From the NCBI GenBank assembly GCA_038214535.1, contig JBBQRS010000093.1, forward strand, positions 1 through 18,744: a stretch of DNA of 18,744 nt. The letters run 5' to 3'. The stretch comes from JBBQRS01 sp038214535. GTDB lineage: Bacteria; Chloroflexota; Anaerolineae; CG2-30-64-16. Of this stretch, positions 6,793-13,927 are shown piece after piece. Position 1 is the first letter of the stretch, and each line of letters starts with the position of its first letter. The notes beneath the pieces are model-generated. The model had not been told where the DNA came from and did not search any database. It saw nothing but the letters and a program-made list of their open reading frames with translations. Position numbers and translations under genes: made by a program.

Positions 6793-8052
6793 ATGCCGGA
6801 CCGGTTGCTGGGTGGACGGAAGGTGCTGCTGGGCATAACCGGCGGCATCGCGGCCTATAAATCGGCAGATCTGTGCAGCAAGCTGGTGCAGGCCGGCGCG
6901 CACGTCGAAGTCGTCATGACCGACGCCGCGGCCCGTTTCATCGCGCCGTTGACTTTCAGCGCGCTTTCCGGCCAACCGGCGCGCGTGGACATGTGGGCGC
7001 TGCCGGGCGGCGAGCCCATCCCTCACGTGCGCATGGCGGCCGACGCCGACCTGGTGATCGTCGCGCCTCTCAGCGCCAACACGCTGGCGAAGCTGGCGCT
7101 GGGTTTGGCGGACAACCTGTTGACGGCCACGCTGCTGGCGACCACCTGCCCCTGGGTGCTCGCGCCGGCGATGGAGTCGCACATGTGGTCCAACCCGGCC
7201 ACACAGGCGCACGTCGAGGCGTTGCGCGCCCGCGATGTGACCTTCGCCGGGCCGGGCACTGGGCGGCTGGCTTCCGGCGCGGAGGGCGTCGGGCGCATGG
7301 CCGAGCCGGGCGAAATCATCGCGGCGGCGCGCCTGCGGCTGGCCCGCGGCGGCCCGCTGTCCGGGCGACGCGTGCTGGTCACCGCGGGCGGCACACAAGA
7401 GCCGCTCGACCCCGTCCGCTACGTCACCAATGCCTCCTCCGGCAAGATGGGCGCGGCGCTGGCCGAGGCCGCGCGCGACCTGGGCGCAGATGTGACGCTG
7501 GTTCACGCCCCCATGACCGCGCCCATCCCCTCCGGCGTGACGAGCGTCGCCGTGCGCACCGCGCAGCAGATGCACGACGCCGTAACGCAGCGTCAGCGCG
7601 CAACGGACATCCTGATCGGCGCGGCGGCGGTGGCCGACTTTCGCCCTGCCGATGTGGCGACCCAGAAGATCAAGAAGCTACCGGGTCAGGAGGCGCTGGT
7701 GGTGCGGATGGAACGGACGCCCGACATCATCGGCGAAGTCTCCGCTCGCCGCGCTGCGCTGGGCAACCCGCAGGTCGTCATCGGCTTCGCGGCGGAAACC
7801 CAGGACCTCGTTCACAATGCCGCGGCGAAGTTGACGGCCAAATCCCTCGACGCGATCGTCGCCAACGACGTCACTCAGCCCGGCATCGGTTTTGGCGCCG
7901 ATGACAACCGGGTCACGCTGCTCTTCCCGGATGGCCGCCAACGCGCGATCCCCACCATGTCCAAAAGGGAAGTCGCCCAGATTGTGCTCGATGAAGCCGC
8001 CGCCATGTTGGCGCAGGCCGCGTCCGGCTCGGTTCCGTCAGATACGCCGTGA
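6793..8052 (+). CDS. coaBC: Bifunctional phosphopantothenoylcysteine decarboxylase / phosphopantothenate-cysteine ligase
   Basis: This 419-residue CoaBC (Dfp) carries out two steps of coenzyme A synthesis: joining cysteine to 4'-phosphopantothenate and FMN-dependent decarboxylation of the product. The N-terminal CoaC half (about 8-185) shows GITGGIAAYK, the catalytic His78 in PIPHVRMA, and SANTLAKLA. The CoaB half (about 190-408) shows VTAGGTQEPLDPVRYVTNASSGKMG, GAAAVADFRP and the nucleotide-binding KIKK (292-295). Two CoaC positions differ from the E. coli type: PAMESHMW has Glu128 where PxMNxxMW has Asn, and the flap GRLASGAEGVGR has Ser161 where E. coli has Cys. Similar variants occur in other bacteria, so activity is likely kept. 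Its TGA overlaps the MFS start (GTGA). Confidence 0.95.
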   Translation: MPDRLLGGRKVLLGITGGIAAYKSADLCSKLVQAGAHVEVVMTDAAARFIAPLTFSALSGQPARVDMWALPGGEPIPHVRMAADADLVIVAPLSANTLAKLALGLADNLLTATLLATTCPWVLAPAMESHMWSNPATQAHVEALRARDVTFAGPGTGRLASGAEGVGRMAEPGEIIAAARLRLARGGPLSGRRVLVTAGGTQEPLDPVRYVTNASSGKMGAALAEAARDLGADVTLVHAPMTAPIPSGVTSVAVRTAQQMHDAVTQRQRATDILIGAAAVADFRPADVATQKIKKLPGQEALVVRMERTPDIIGEVSARRAALGNPQVVIGFAAETQDLVHNAAAKLTAKSLDAIVANDVTQPGIGFGADDNRVTLLFPDGRQRAIPTMSKREVAQIVLDEAAAMLAQAASGSVPSDTP

Positions 8053-9263
8053 CGACCTCTGATGTGCTGCTCTCCGGCGATCTCGACGCGCGTCACACGC
8101 GCCTGATCCAGACCACCGGCTATTACCTGGCCTTCATCACGCTCGGCCTCATCTCCGCCTCGTTGGGCGCGACCCTGCCAGGCTTGACCGAACAAACGGG
8201 TTCGAGTTTTTCTCAGATCAGCTATCTGTTCACCGCCCGTTCATTCGGCTATCTCACCGGCTCCTTCAGCGGCGGGCGTTTCTACGACCGCTTCATCGGC
8301 AACCGGGTGATGGCCTTTGCCCTCGCCGTCATCGGCCTGAGCATGTTCATGGTCCCGCGCGTGGACTGGCTGCCCGCGTTGATCGTATTGAACTTCATCG
8401 TCGGTTTCTCGCAAGGCTCGGTTGATGTCGGCGGGAACTCGCTGATCCTCTGGGTTCATGGCGCTGCCGTTGGCCCGTTCATGAACGGGCTGCACTTCTT
8501 CTGGGGCGTGGGCGCGTTCCTGTCGCCGATCATCGTCGCGTGGGCCATCGCGCAAACCGGCGGTATCGCGCTGGCGTATGTGGGGTTGGCGGTGCTCGTC
8601 ATCCCGCCCATCGTCTGGTTGTTACGCGCGCCCAGCCCCGACCGCCCGTCGCAGCGGGCCGCCGCAGATGTGGGCGACGCGCCGGTCGGCCTCGTCATCA
8701 CCTTCATGGCTTTCGTGTTCCTCTACGTCGGTGCAGAAGTGTCCTTCGGCGGCTGGATTTACACCTATGCGTTGACGCTGGGGCTGGCCGGCGTAAAGAC
8801 CGCGGCGTATCTGACCTCAGCCTTCTGGGGCGCGCTGACGTTGGGCCGCCTGTTGAGCATCCCGCTCGCGGCGCGTCTTCGCCCCTCGGTCCTCCTCGGC
8901 GGTGGGCTGCTGGGCACGCTCCTTGCCATCTCCGCGCTGCTCATCTGGCGTGATTCCGCGGTCGTCGTCTGGGCCGGGACCATCGCCGCCGGGCTTTCGA
9001 TGGCGGGTATCTTCCCTGTAACGATTACCCTCGCCAACAGCCTGATGTCCATGACCGGCAGGATCGCGGCCTGGTTCTTCGTCGGGTCGAGCGCCGGCGG
9101 CATGGTCATCCCCTGGCTGATCGGCCAGCGGTTCGAGTCGGTCGGCGCACAGGTGACCATGCTGATCATTTTTGTGGACATGGCGCTGGCAAGCGTTGTC
9201 TACCTCATCCTCCTTGCCCGCGCCCGCAACCGGCAACGTGACATGCTGCAACCACAGACCTGA
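8049..9263 (+). CDS. MFS transporter (FucP/MFSD4-like)
   Basis: This 404-residue integral membrane protein shows about 12 hydrophobic segments in two sixes with a central polar loop near 195-215. The motif-A region reads GGRFYDRFIGNRVM after the second segment. LHFFWGVGAFLSPIIV (about 144-159) resembles fucose-permease and MFSD4-type sugar transporters. The substrate is unknown. Translation starts at GTG 8049, overlapping the coaBC stop by 4 bases, so the two are co-transcribed and coupled; no metabolic link to CoA synthesis is evident. The frame ends just before a tandem pair of palindromic repeats. Confidence 0.88.
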   Translation: MTTSDVLLSGDLDARHTRLIQTTGYYLAFITLGLISASLGATLPGLTEQTGSSFSQISYLFTARSFGYLTGSFSGGRFYDRFIGNRVMAFALAVIGLSMFMVPRVDWLPALIVLNFIVGFSQGSVDVGGNSLILWVHGAAVGPFMNGLHFFWGVGAFLSPIIVAWAIAQTGGIALAYVGLAVLVIPPIVWLLRAPSPDRPSQRAAADVGDAPVGLVITFMAFVFLYVGAEVSFGGWIYTYALTLGLAGVKTAAYLTSAFWGALTLGRLLSIPLAARLRPSVLLGGGLLGTLLAISALLIWRDSAVVVWAGTIAAGLSMAGIFPVTITLANSLMSMTGRIAAWFFVGSSAGGMVIPWLIGQRFESVGAQVTMLIIFVDMALASVVYLILLARARNRQRDMLQPQT

Positions 9264-9270
9264 TCGCCCC

Positions 9271-9327
9271 TTGTTCGTAGTGCGCAGTTCTCTGCGCTTC
9301 TTGCTCGTAGCGCGCAGTCCCCTGCGC
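9271..9327. repeat. Tandem pair of CTTGCTCGTAG-family palindromic units
   Basis: Two 27-nt units (9271-9297 and 9301-9327) repeat with a 30-bp period. Each has the form TTGyTCGTAGyGCGCAG, a short pyrimidine loop, then CTGCGC, forming a 6-bp hairpin. They share the unit of the 6582-6704 cluster. They sit between the MFS gene and the peptidase gene and could separate the two transcripts, but there is no U-tract. Confidence 0.75.
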
Positions 9328-9351
9328 CCGTGAACCTAAGGAGTATCATCC

Positions 9352-10305
9352 ATGAACGACACCTTAACCCAAATCACCGGACTTCGTGTAGGCTACACCA
9401 CGGATACTGGAGGCTTGACAGGCGTCACGGTGATCCTCTGTGAAGGCGGCGCGGTCGGCGGCGTAGATCAGCGCGGCGGCGCGCCCGGCACGCGCGAAAC
9501 CGACCTGCTGCGTCCCCTACATCTCGTGCGACACGTCCATGCCGTGGTCCTGGCGGGCGGCAGTGCGTTCGGCCTCGCGGCCGCCGATGGCGTGATGCGC
9601 TACCTGGCCGAGCGCGGCGTCGGTCAGCCCACCGGGACGCGCCCGGTACCCATTGTTCCCGCCGCGATCTTATATGACCTGGATCTCGGCAGCGCTGAAG
9701 CCTATCCCGACGCAGCCGCCGGATACGCGGCGTGCCTCGCCGCCACCGATGGGCCGGTTGTGGAGGGCAATGTCGGCGCGGGCGTGGGGTGCAGCATCGG
9801 TAAGCTCGGCGGCGTCGCGTTGGCGACCAAATCCGGGATCGGCAGCGTTTGCCTTGAGGTCGGCGAGGGGCTTCGTGTAGCCGCATTGGTTGCCGTGAAT
9901 GCCGTGGGTGACGTATTGAGCGAGGATGGCTCTATCCTGGCAGGGATGCGTCGTCCCGATGGAGGCTGGATGAACTCGCTCGACCTGCTGCGCGGCGCGC
10001 CCGCGTCGCCCGATCCGAACGCCTCGGCGACAGTTATCGGCGTCATCGCTACCAACGCAATTCTGGATAAAGAGGGCGCAAACAAGATCGCCCAAATGGC
10101 GCAAGACGGGTTGGCGCGCGCGATCCGGCCTGCACATACGATGTACGACGGGGACACGCTCTTCGCGCTGGCAACGGGCGAGGTCGCTGCCGATGTCAGC
10201 GCCGTCGGCGCGTTCGCGGCGGAAGCCGTCGCCTCCGCCATCCGCCGCGCCGTCCGCGCTGCCGCCTCTATCCCCGGCATACCTGCGTTGCAAAGCCTCA
10301 CGTAG
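9352..10305 (+). CDS. P1 family peptidase (S58, DmpA/NylC-like)
   Basis: This 317-residue Ntn-type hydrolase belongs to the P1/S58 family, which self-cleaves to give an aminopeptidase or amidase. Family segments visible are ITGLRVGYTTD, the VDQRGGAPGTRETDLL block, VVLAGGSAFGLAAADGV, VGAGVGCSIGK and PAHTMYDGDTLFALATG. By alignment to the NTTIGVVATNA segment of relatives, the residue exposed by cleavage and acting as nucleophile should be Thr227 in SATVIGVIATNA. The residue before it is Ala226 rather than the usual Asn. A strong ribosome site, AAGGAG (9338-9343), lies 8 nt before the ATG. It stands alone between repeat elements. Confidence 0.9.
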   Translation: MNDTLTQITGLRVGYTTDTGGLTGVTVILCEGGAVGGVDQRGGAPGTRETDLLRPLHLVRHVHAVVLAGGSAFGLAAADGVMRYLAERGVGQPTGTRPVPIVPAAILYDLDLGSAEAYPDAAAGYAACLAATDGPVVEGNVGAGVGCSIGKLGGVALATKSGIGSVCLEVGEGLRVAALVAVNAVGDVLSEDGSILAGMRRPDGGWMNSLDLLRGAPASPDPNASATVIGVIATNAILDKEGANKIAQMAQDGLARAIRPAHTMYDGDTLFALATGEVAADVSAVGAFAAEAVASAIRRAVRAAASIPGIPALQSLT

Positions 10306-10322
10306 CCGGCGAAGATTTACCA

Positions 10323-10387
10323 CCCTTCGTAGTGACGGCTTCAGCCGTTATAGTGCCCCTAACGGCTGAAGCCGTCACTACGAAGGG
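10323..10387. repeat. Palindromic hairpin repeat, GTAGTGACGGC family (copy 2)
   Basis: A perfect 28-bp inverted repeat (arms 10323-10350 and 10360-10387) with a 9-nt loop. The core matches the copy at 2146-2207, but the loop differs and the outer bases differ (CCCTTCGTAGTG here, CTTTGTAGTG there). It lies between the peptidase gene and the response-regulator gene. No U-tract follows. Confidence 0.9.
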
Positions 10388-10410
10388 AAAGACGCGCCAG
10401 GTCCTTTCCC

Positions 10411-10434
10411 CCTTGTCTCCTTGTTTCCTTGCCT
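10411..10434. repeat. Three tandem 8-bp CCTTGYYT units
   Basis: CCTTGTCT, CCTTGTTT and CCTTGCCT lie head to tail between the hairpin repeat and the response-regulator promoter. Too short to assign a role; probably a simple-sequence expansion. Confidence 0.5.
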
Positions 10435-10445
10435 ACCAAATCTCC

Positions 10446-10475
10446 TTGGCGCTCTTGGAGTCTTGATGGTATAGT
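10446..10475 (+). promoter_or_regulatory. Promoter of the phoB-phoR genes
   Basis: An extended -10, TGG-TATAGT (10467-10475), has a weak TTGGCG (10446-10451) 18 bp upstream. The start codon at 10515 lies 40 bp below the -10. No 11-bp-phased Pho-like elements are visible here, so the regulator does not obviously control its own gene. Confidence 0.45.
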
Positions 10476-10514
10476 AGTTCCGGTTTTTGGGTCAATCAGG
10501 ACAGGAGAATCATC

Positions 10515-11192
10515 ATGTCGGAAAGAATCCTCCTCGTGGACGACGAAGCGACGTTGTTGGAGACGCTGGCGTTCAACCTGCGCGCCAGCGGCTACGAAGT
10601 CGTGACCGCGATTGACGGCGTCACCGCGCTCGAACAGGCGCAGGCCGAGGCTCCCGATCTGATCATCCTCGATCTGATGCTTCCGGGGCTGGATGGTCTT
10701 ACCGTCTGCCGCAGCTTGCGCCAGGTGTCTGAAACGCCCATCCTGGTGTTGACCGCGCGCACCGGCGAATTGGATAAGATCGTCGGCCTGGAAAGCGGCG
10801 CCGACGACTATATGACCAAGCCCTTCAGCCTGGGCGAACTTCAGGCGCGCATCCGGGCGCTCTTGCGGCGCGCCGGGCCGCGCCGCCTCGGCGACGAGAT
10901 TCGGGCGTCCAATCTGGCCTTGAATCTGGTCAGCCGCCGGGCGTTCCTGGATGGGCAAGAACTCGTCCTCAGCCCGAAGGAGTTCAGCCTGCTGGCCGAG
11001 TTGATGCGCCATCAGGGCGCGGTCCTCTCGCGCGACCTGCTTCTGACCCGCATCTGGGGCTACGACTTTTACGGTGACAGCCGCACCGTGGACGTGCATA
11101 TTCGCTGGCTGCGCGAGAAGATCGAGGCCGACCCATCGAAGCCGGTGCGCATCGCCACTGTGCGCGGCATCGGCTATCGCTTCGAAGGCTGA
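10515..11192 (+). CDS. phoB: Phosphate-type response regulator (OmpR/PhoB family)
   Basis: This 225-residue two-component regulator has a receiver domain (1-118) with the acidic pair DDE at 9-11, phospho-acceptor Asp53 (ILDLMLPG), Thr80 and Lys102 (TKPF). Its winged-helix output domain (about 128-224) includes LSPKEFSLLAELMRHQGAVLS and the recognition region SRTVDVHIRWLREKI. It is followed by a PhoR-like kinase and the whole pst-phoU set, so it is very probably the PhoB/PhoP regulator of phosphate starvation. The predicted targets are the two phased repeat arrays before pstS. AGGAG (10503-10507) lies 7 nt before the ATG. The gap to the kinase gene is 9 bases. Confidence 0.92.
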   Translation: MSERILLVDDEATLLETLAFNLRASGYEVVTAIDGVTALEQAQAEAPDLIILDLMLPGLDGLTVCRSLRQVSETPILVLTARTGELDKIVGLESGADDYMTKPFSLGELQARIRALLRRAGPRRLGDEIRASNLALNLVSRRAFLDGQELVLSPKEFSLLAELMRHQGAVLSRDLLLTRIWGYDFYGDSRTVDVHIRWLREKIEADPSKPVRIATVRGIGYRFEG

Positions 11193-11201
11193 GCCGCATC
11201 T

Positions 11202-12368
11202 ATGAGCCCCGTCACCTTCCTGCTCCTCGGGGCAACCCTGGTGCTCTCCGGGCTGCTCGTCTGGATGTGGGCGCGCTATCGTAAGCTGGAGACGCACCTC
11301 GAGCGGACGGCGCGTGAGCGGGCCGAGGCCGCCGCCGCGCGTGAAACCCTCAAACGTGACCTCAAGGAGACGCGCGGCAACCTCGAATCTGTTGGCTCCG
11401 CCAACCTCGATGCTCTCCTCCTGCTCGACAAAAACCGCCAGATCGTCTGGGGCAACCAGGTCGCCTGGGAAATGTTCGGCAGCGGCAAACCCGTGCATGG
11501 CGCGAGCTTCATCAGCTTCGTGCATGACTATGAACTGAATCAGGCGGTGTTGGACGCGCTGGCCGGGCATCGCCCCATCGTCAGGCAGGCCGCCGTCAAC
11601 GATCATACATTACGGATTCTCGCCGCGCCGATTGAGGCGACAGGTGGTTTAGCCGTGGCGATTGAGGACGTCACGGAATTGCAACGGCTTGGCCGGGCGC
11701 GGCGCGACCTGATTGCGAACATCTCTCATGAACTGCGCACCCCACTTTCGAATATTGACCTGGCCGCGCAGACCTTGCGTAACGGCGGCGTCCGTGATGG
11801 CGCGCTGACCCGCAAAATGCTGGATCAGATCGCCGTCCAGGTGCAGGCGCTGTCCCAGCTCAGCCAGGAGATGATGGACCTCTCGCAAATCGAATCAGGG
11901 CAGACCTACTTGAAGCTGATTCCCGTCGAGGTCGAGCCGCTGATCCGGGCCAGCGTGGTTAATCTCCTTCCCCAGGCCGCCCTGAAGGGCCAGCATGTCA
12001 GCCTCGTCGCGCCCGAGGGTCTCAAAGTGCTGGCCGACGAACAGCAGGTCGCCCGCGTGATCGGCAACCTGGCGCACAACGCGATCAAGTTCACGCCCGA
12101 AGGCGGCATCATCAGCGTCCACGCCGAAGCGATCAGTGACGAGGATGTTCAAATCTCAGTTTCCGATTCCGGCCCCGGCATCCCCGAAGATGAAAAGGCG
12201 CGCGTCTTCGAGCGCTTCTACAAACAGGATCGCGCCCGGAGTAAAGGCGGCACGGGGCTTGGCCTGGCGATCGCCCGCCACATCGTCGAGGGCCACGGCG
12301 GCAGAATCTGGGTCGAGAGCGCGGCAGGCGACGGCGCGACTTTCTGCTTTACCCTGCCGTTGGCGTGA
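11202..12368 (+). CDS. phoR: Sensor histidine kinase, PhoR-like
   Basis: This 388-residue membrane kinase has one N-terminal membrane segment (about 5-24), a charged helical stretch (25-62) that looks coiled-coil, and a PAS-like domain (about 63-160). The phospho-acceptor is His176 (ISHELRTP), and the ATPase domain carries NLAHNAIKF, DSGPGIP, FERFYK and GTGLGLAI. There is almost no outside domain, as in PhoR proteins that take their signal from the Pst complex and PhoU instead of an external ligand. It begins 9 bases after phoB with a poor ribosome site, so coupling is likely. An intrinsic terminator 135 bp downstream separates it from pstS. Confidence 0.92.
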   Translation: MSPVTFLLLGATLVLSGLLVWMWARYRKLETHLERTARERAEAAAARETLKRDLKETRGNLESVGSANLDALLLLDKNRQIVWGNQVAWEMFGSGKPVHGASFISFVHDYELNQAVLDALAGHRPIVRQAAVNDHTLRILAAPIEATGGLAVAIEDVTELQRLGRARRDLIANISHELRTPLSNIDLAAQTLRNGGVRDGALTRKMLDQIAVQVQALSQLSQEMMDLSQIESGQTYLKLIPVEVEPLIRASVVNLLPQAALKGQHVSLVAPEGLKVLADEQQVARVIGNLAHNAIKFTPEGGIISVHAEAISDEDVQISVSDSGPGIPEDEKARVFERFYKQDRARSKGGTGLGLAIARHIVEGHGGRIWVESAAGDGATFCFTLPLA

Positions 12369-12422
12369 CCGTGGCGGCGGCAAACGCGCCACGTATCGTC
12401 TCCGTCGGCGGAGGAATTCACA

Positions 12423-12499
12423 TGTTATCGTTTTTTAATCAAGTCATAACGCTGACTTAAACAACCGTTAGCTTCGGGTTAACGATATAGCGGTAGTCT
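12423..12499 (+). promoter_or_regulatory. Pho-box-like array A and promoter P1
   Basis: Six 7-bp elements start every 11 bp: TGTTATC (12423), TTTAATC (12434), CATAACG (12445), CTTAAAC (12456), GTTAGCT (12467) and GTTAACG (12478). A -10-like TAGTCT (12494) begins 9 bp after the last. The 11-bp phasing puts every element on the same face of the helix, as in PhoB/PhoP boxes. The elements resemble the cyanobacterial-type CTTAACCT repeat. Individual elements vary, so the outer ones are less certain than the central four. Confidence 0.65.
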
Positions 12500-12502
12500 G
12501 GA

Positions 12503-12530
12503 GAGTGTGGCCCCGGCCATGCTCTTTTTT
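12503..12530 (+). terminator. Intrinsic terminator between phoR and pstS
   Basis: GAGTGTGGC (12503-12511) pairs with GCCATGCTC (12516-12524), a 9-bp stem with two G.U pairs and the tetraloop CCCG. Six T residues follow directly (12525-12530). It should end transcripts from phoB-phoR. The predicted P1 start (about 12506) lies inside its 5' arm, so P1 transcripts would lack part of the stem and could read through. Confidence 0.65.
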
Positions 12531-12607
12531 GTTGTCTGCAAGGGTATTCGGCGTTTTGCTGTGATGCGGATCGGGTTGAAGCAGTTCGCCCAACCGCGCT
12601 GCGGCTG

Positions 12608-12684
12608 TGTAAACAATTCTTTACATACTCTTAGTTGAAGCTTAAACGTGCGTTGACCTTGCTTTAAGCCGGAGCGAGTATGGT
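12608..12684 (+). promoter_or_regulatory. Pho-box-like array B and promoter P2 of pstS
   Basis: Six 7-bp elements start every 11 bp: TGTAAAC (12608), CTTTACA (12619), CTTAGTT (12630), CTTAAAC (12641), GTTGACC (12652) and TTTAAGC (12663). A -10 TATGGT (12679-12684) begins 9 bp after the last element, the same spacing as in array A and close to that of E. coli Pho promoters, where the box replaces the -35. The leader is about 38 nt, with ribosome site GGAGGAG (12716-12722) before the pstS ATG. Confidence 0.75.
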
Positions 12685-12728
12685 GAGAGGCGTAGGTTAC
12701 ACACTTTTTTCACTCGGAGGAGAATGGT

Positions 12729-13865
12729 ATGCGTTCCAAATTGATCGTGTTGGTGCTCCTTGCCTCGTTTCTGTTGAGCGCATGTGGCGGCGCGGCGACG
12801 CCCGCGCCCGTAGCTGAGGCGCCGGCGACCACAGCGCCCGTCGCTACCGCGATGCCCGATCCGACGAAGGCCCCTGAACCCACGAAGGCCCCTGAACCGA
12901 CTGCGGCGCCGACGGCCATGCCTCAACCGACGGCTGCCCCTGCGCTTGCGCCCGGGATGTTGCCGGAAGTGGATCCGTTGGCGGTGAGCGGCGACATCAT
13001 TGCGGCGGGCAGCTCGACGGTGTTCCCGTTGGCCGAAGCGATTGCCGAGCGGTTCACCGATGAGGGCTATGCGGGGAACCTGACGATTGACAGCATCGGG
13101 TCGGGTGCGGGGTTCGAGCGGTTCTGCAAGGCCGGCGAGACCGACATTGCGAATGCGAGCCGGGCGATCAAGGACTCCGAGATCGAGAGCTGCAAGGCGA
13201 TTGGCCGCACGCCGATCGAGTTCCGGATGGGCACGGATGCGCTGGCGGTGGTGGTGAACCCGGCGAACGACTGGATTGGTGAGGAAGGCGTGACGCTGGC
13301 GGAGTTAGCGGCGCTGTTCTCGCAGGAGACGAAGAACTGGTCGGACGTGAACCCGGCGTGGCCGAACGAGCCGATCAAGCGGTTCAGCCCCGGCACGGAC
13401 AGCGGGACATTCGACTACTTCATAGAAGCGGTGATGGATCCGGTCTACGTGGTGGATGCGACGGCGGACAAGGGCAAGGGTGAAGAGGCGCTGTTGGGCG
13501 CGGCGAACTTGCAACTGTCGGAAGACGACAACATCCTGGTGCAGGGTGTGGCGGGTGACAAGCACGCCATCGGTTACTTCGGCTATGCGTACTTCGTGGA
13601 GAACAAGGGCAAGATTCGCGACCTGGCGATCGAGGGCGTGGCCCCGTCGGCGGACGTGGTCGAGGCCGGCAAGTACAAGCTGGCGCGGCCGCTGTTCCTC
13701 TACTCGGACGCCAAGATCATGACGGACAAGCCGCAGGTGGCGGACTTCATCAACTTCTTTCTGACCAATGTGGATGACGAAATCTCCAAGGTCGGCTACT
13801 TCCCGGCCAGCGCCGAAGTCCTTCAGCAATCCAGGAATGCCTTCCTGGATGCAGTAGGCCAGTAA
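12729..13865 (+). CDS. pstS: Phosphate ABC transporter substrate-binding lipoprotein PstS
   Basis: This 378-residue high-affinity phosphate receptor is anchored outside the membrane. It has a lipoprotein signal (lipobox LSAC, Cys19), a Pro/Ala/Thr-rich linker with repeated PTKAPEPT units (about 22-80) and a PstS fold (about 88-370). Phosphate-contact motifs are GSSTVFP (94-100), the DIANASRA region (139-146) and GTDSGTFDYF (222-231). Cys133 and Cys155 could form a disulfide. The C-terminal part (264-365) includes AIGYFGYAYF, LARPLFLYS and VGYFP. Both halves are strikingly similar to the domain inside PstA of this operon, but there they occur in swapped order. Expression is predicted from the Pho-box-like promoters upstream. 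Confidence 0.96.
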   Translation: MRSKLIVLVLLASFLLSACGGAATPAPVAEAPATTAPVATAMPDPTKAPEPTKAPEPTAAPTAMPQPTAAPALAPGMLPEVDPLAVSGDIIAAGSSTVFPLAEAIAERFTDEGYAGNLTIDSIGSGAGFERFCKAGETDIANASRAIKDSEIESCKAIGRTPIEFRMGTDALAVVVNPANDWIGEEGVTLAELAALFSQETKNWSDVNPAWPNEPIKRFSPGTDSGTFDYFIEAVMDPVYVVDATADKGKGEEALLGAANLQLSEDDNILVQGVAGDKHAIGYFGYAYFVENKGKIRDLAIEGVAPSADVVEAGKYKLARPLFLYSDAKIMTDKPQVADFINFFLTNVDDEISKVGYFPASAEVLQQSRNAFLDAVGQ

Positions 13866-13896
13866 GGCGTAATCGGTTCTTGAGGCGAGACAGCGC

Positions 13897-13927
13897 ATGG
13901 GAAGGGTCGGAACGCGTCCCTTCCCAT
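13897..13927 (+). promoter_or_regulatory. Hairpin between pstS and pstC
   Basis: ATGGGAAGGG (13897-13906) pairs perfectly with CCCTTCCCAT (13918-13927). After one T-T mismatch, two more C-G pairs close a 5-nt loop. No U-tract follows, so it is not a standard terminator. Hairpins after the binding-protein gene of ABC operons often protect the upstream message, so that the receptor is made in excess over the permease. That role is inference. Confidence 0.6.

Noticed and set aside
6769..7575. 268-codon minus-strand open frame opposite coaBC
   Set aside because: It is Arg/His/Gln-rich and antisense to the conserved CoaC domain, with no recognisable domain.
9271..9327. Short CRISPR-like array (two 27-nt units with a 30-bp period)
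   Set aside because: There are only two units, separated by 3 bases with no spacer, no cas genes, and the unit recurs as a dispersed palindrome at 6582-6704.
10359..11606. 415-codon minus-strand open frame across the phoB-phoR junction
   Set aside because: It runs antisense to two well-supported genes and through the hairpin repeat; its composition is that of a shadow frame.
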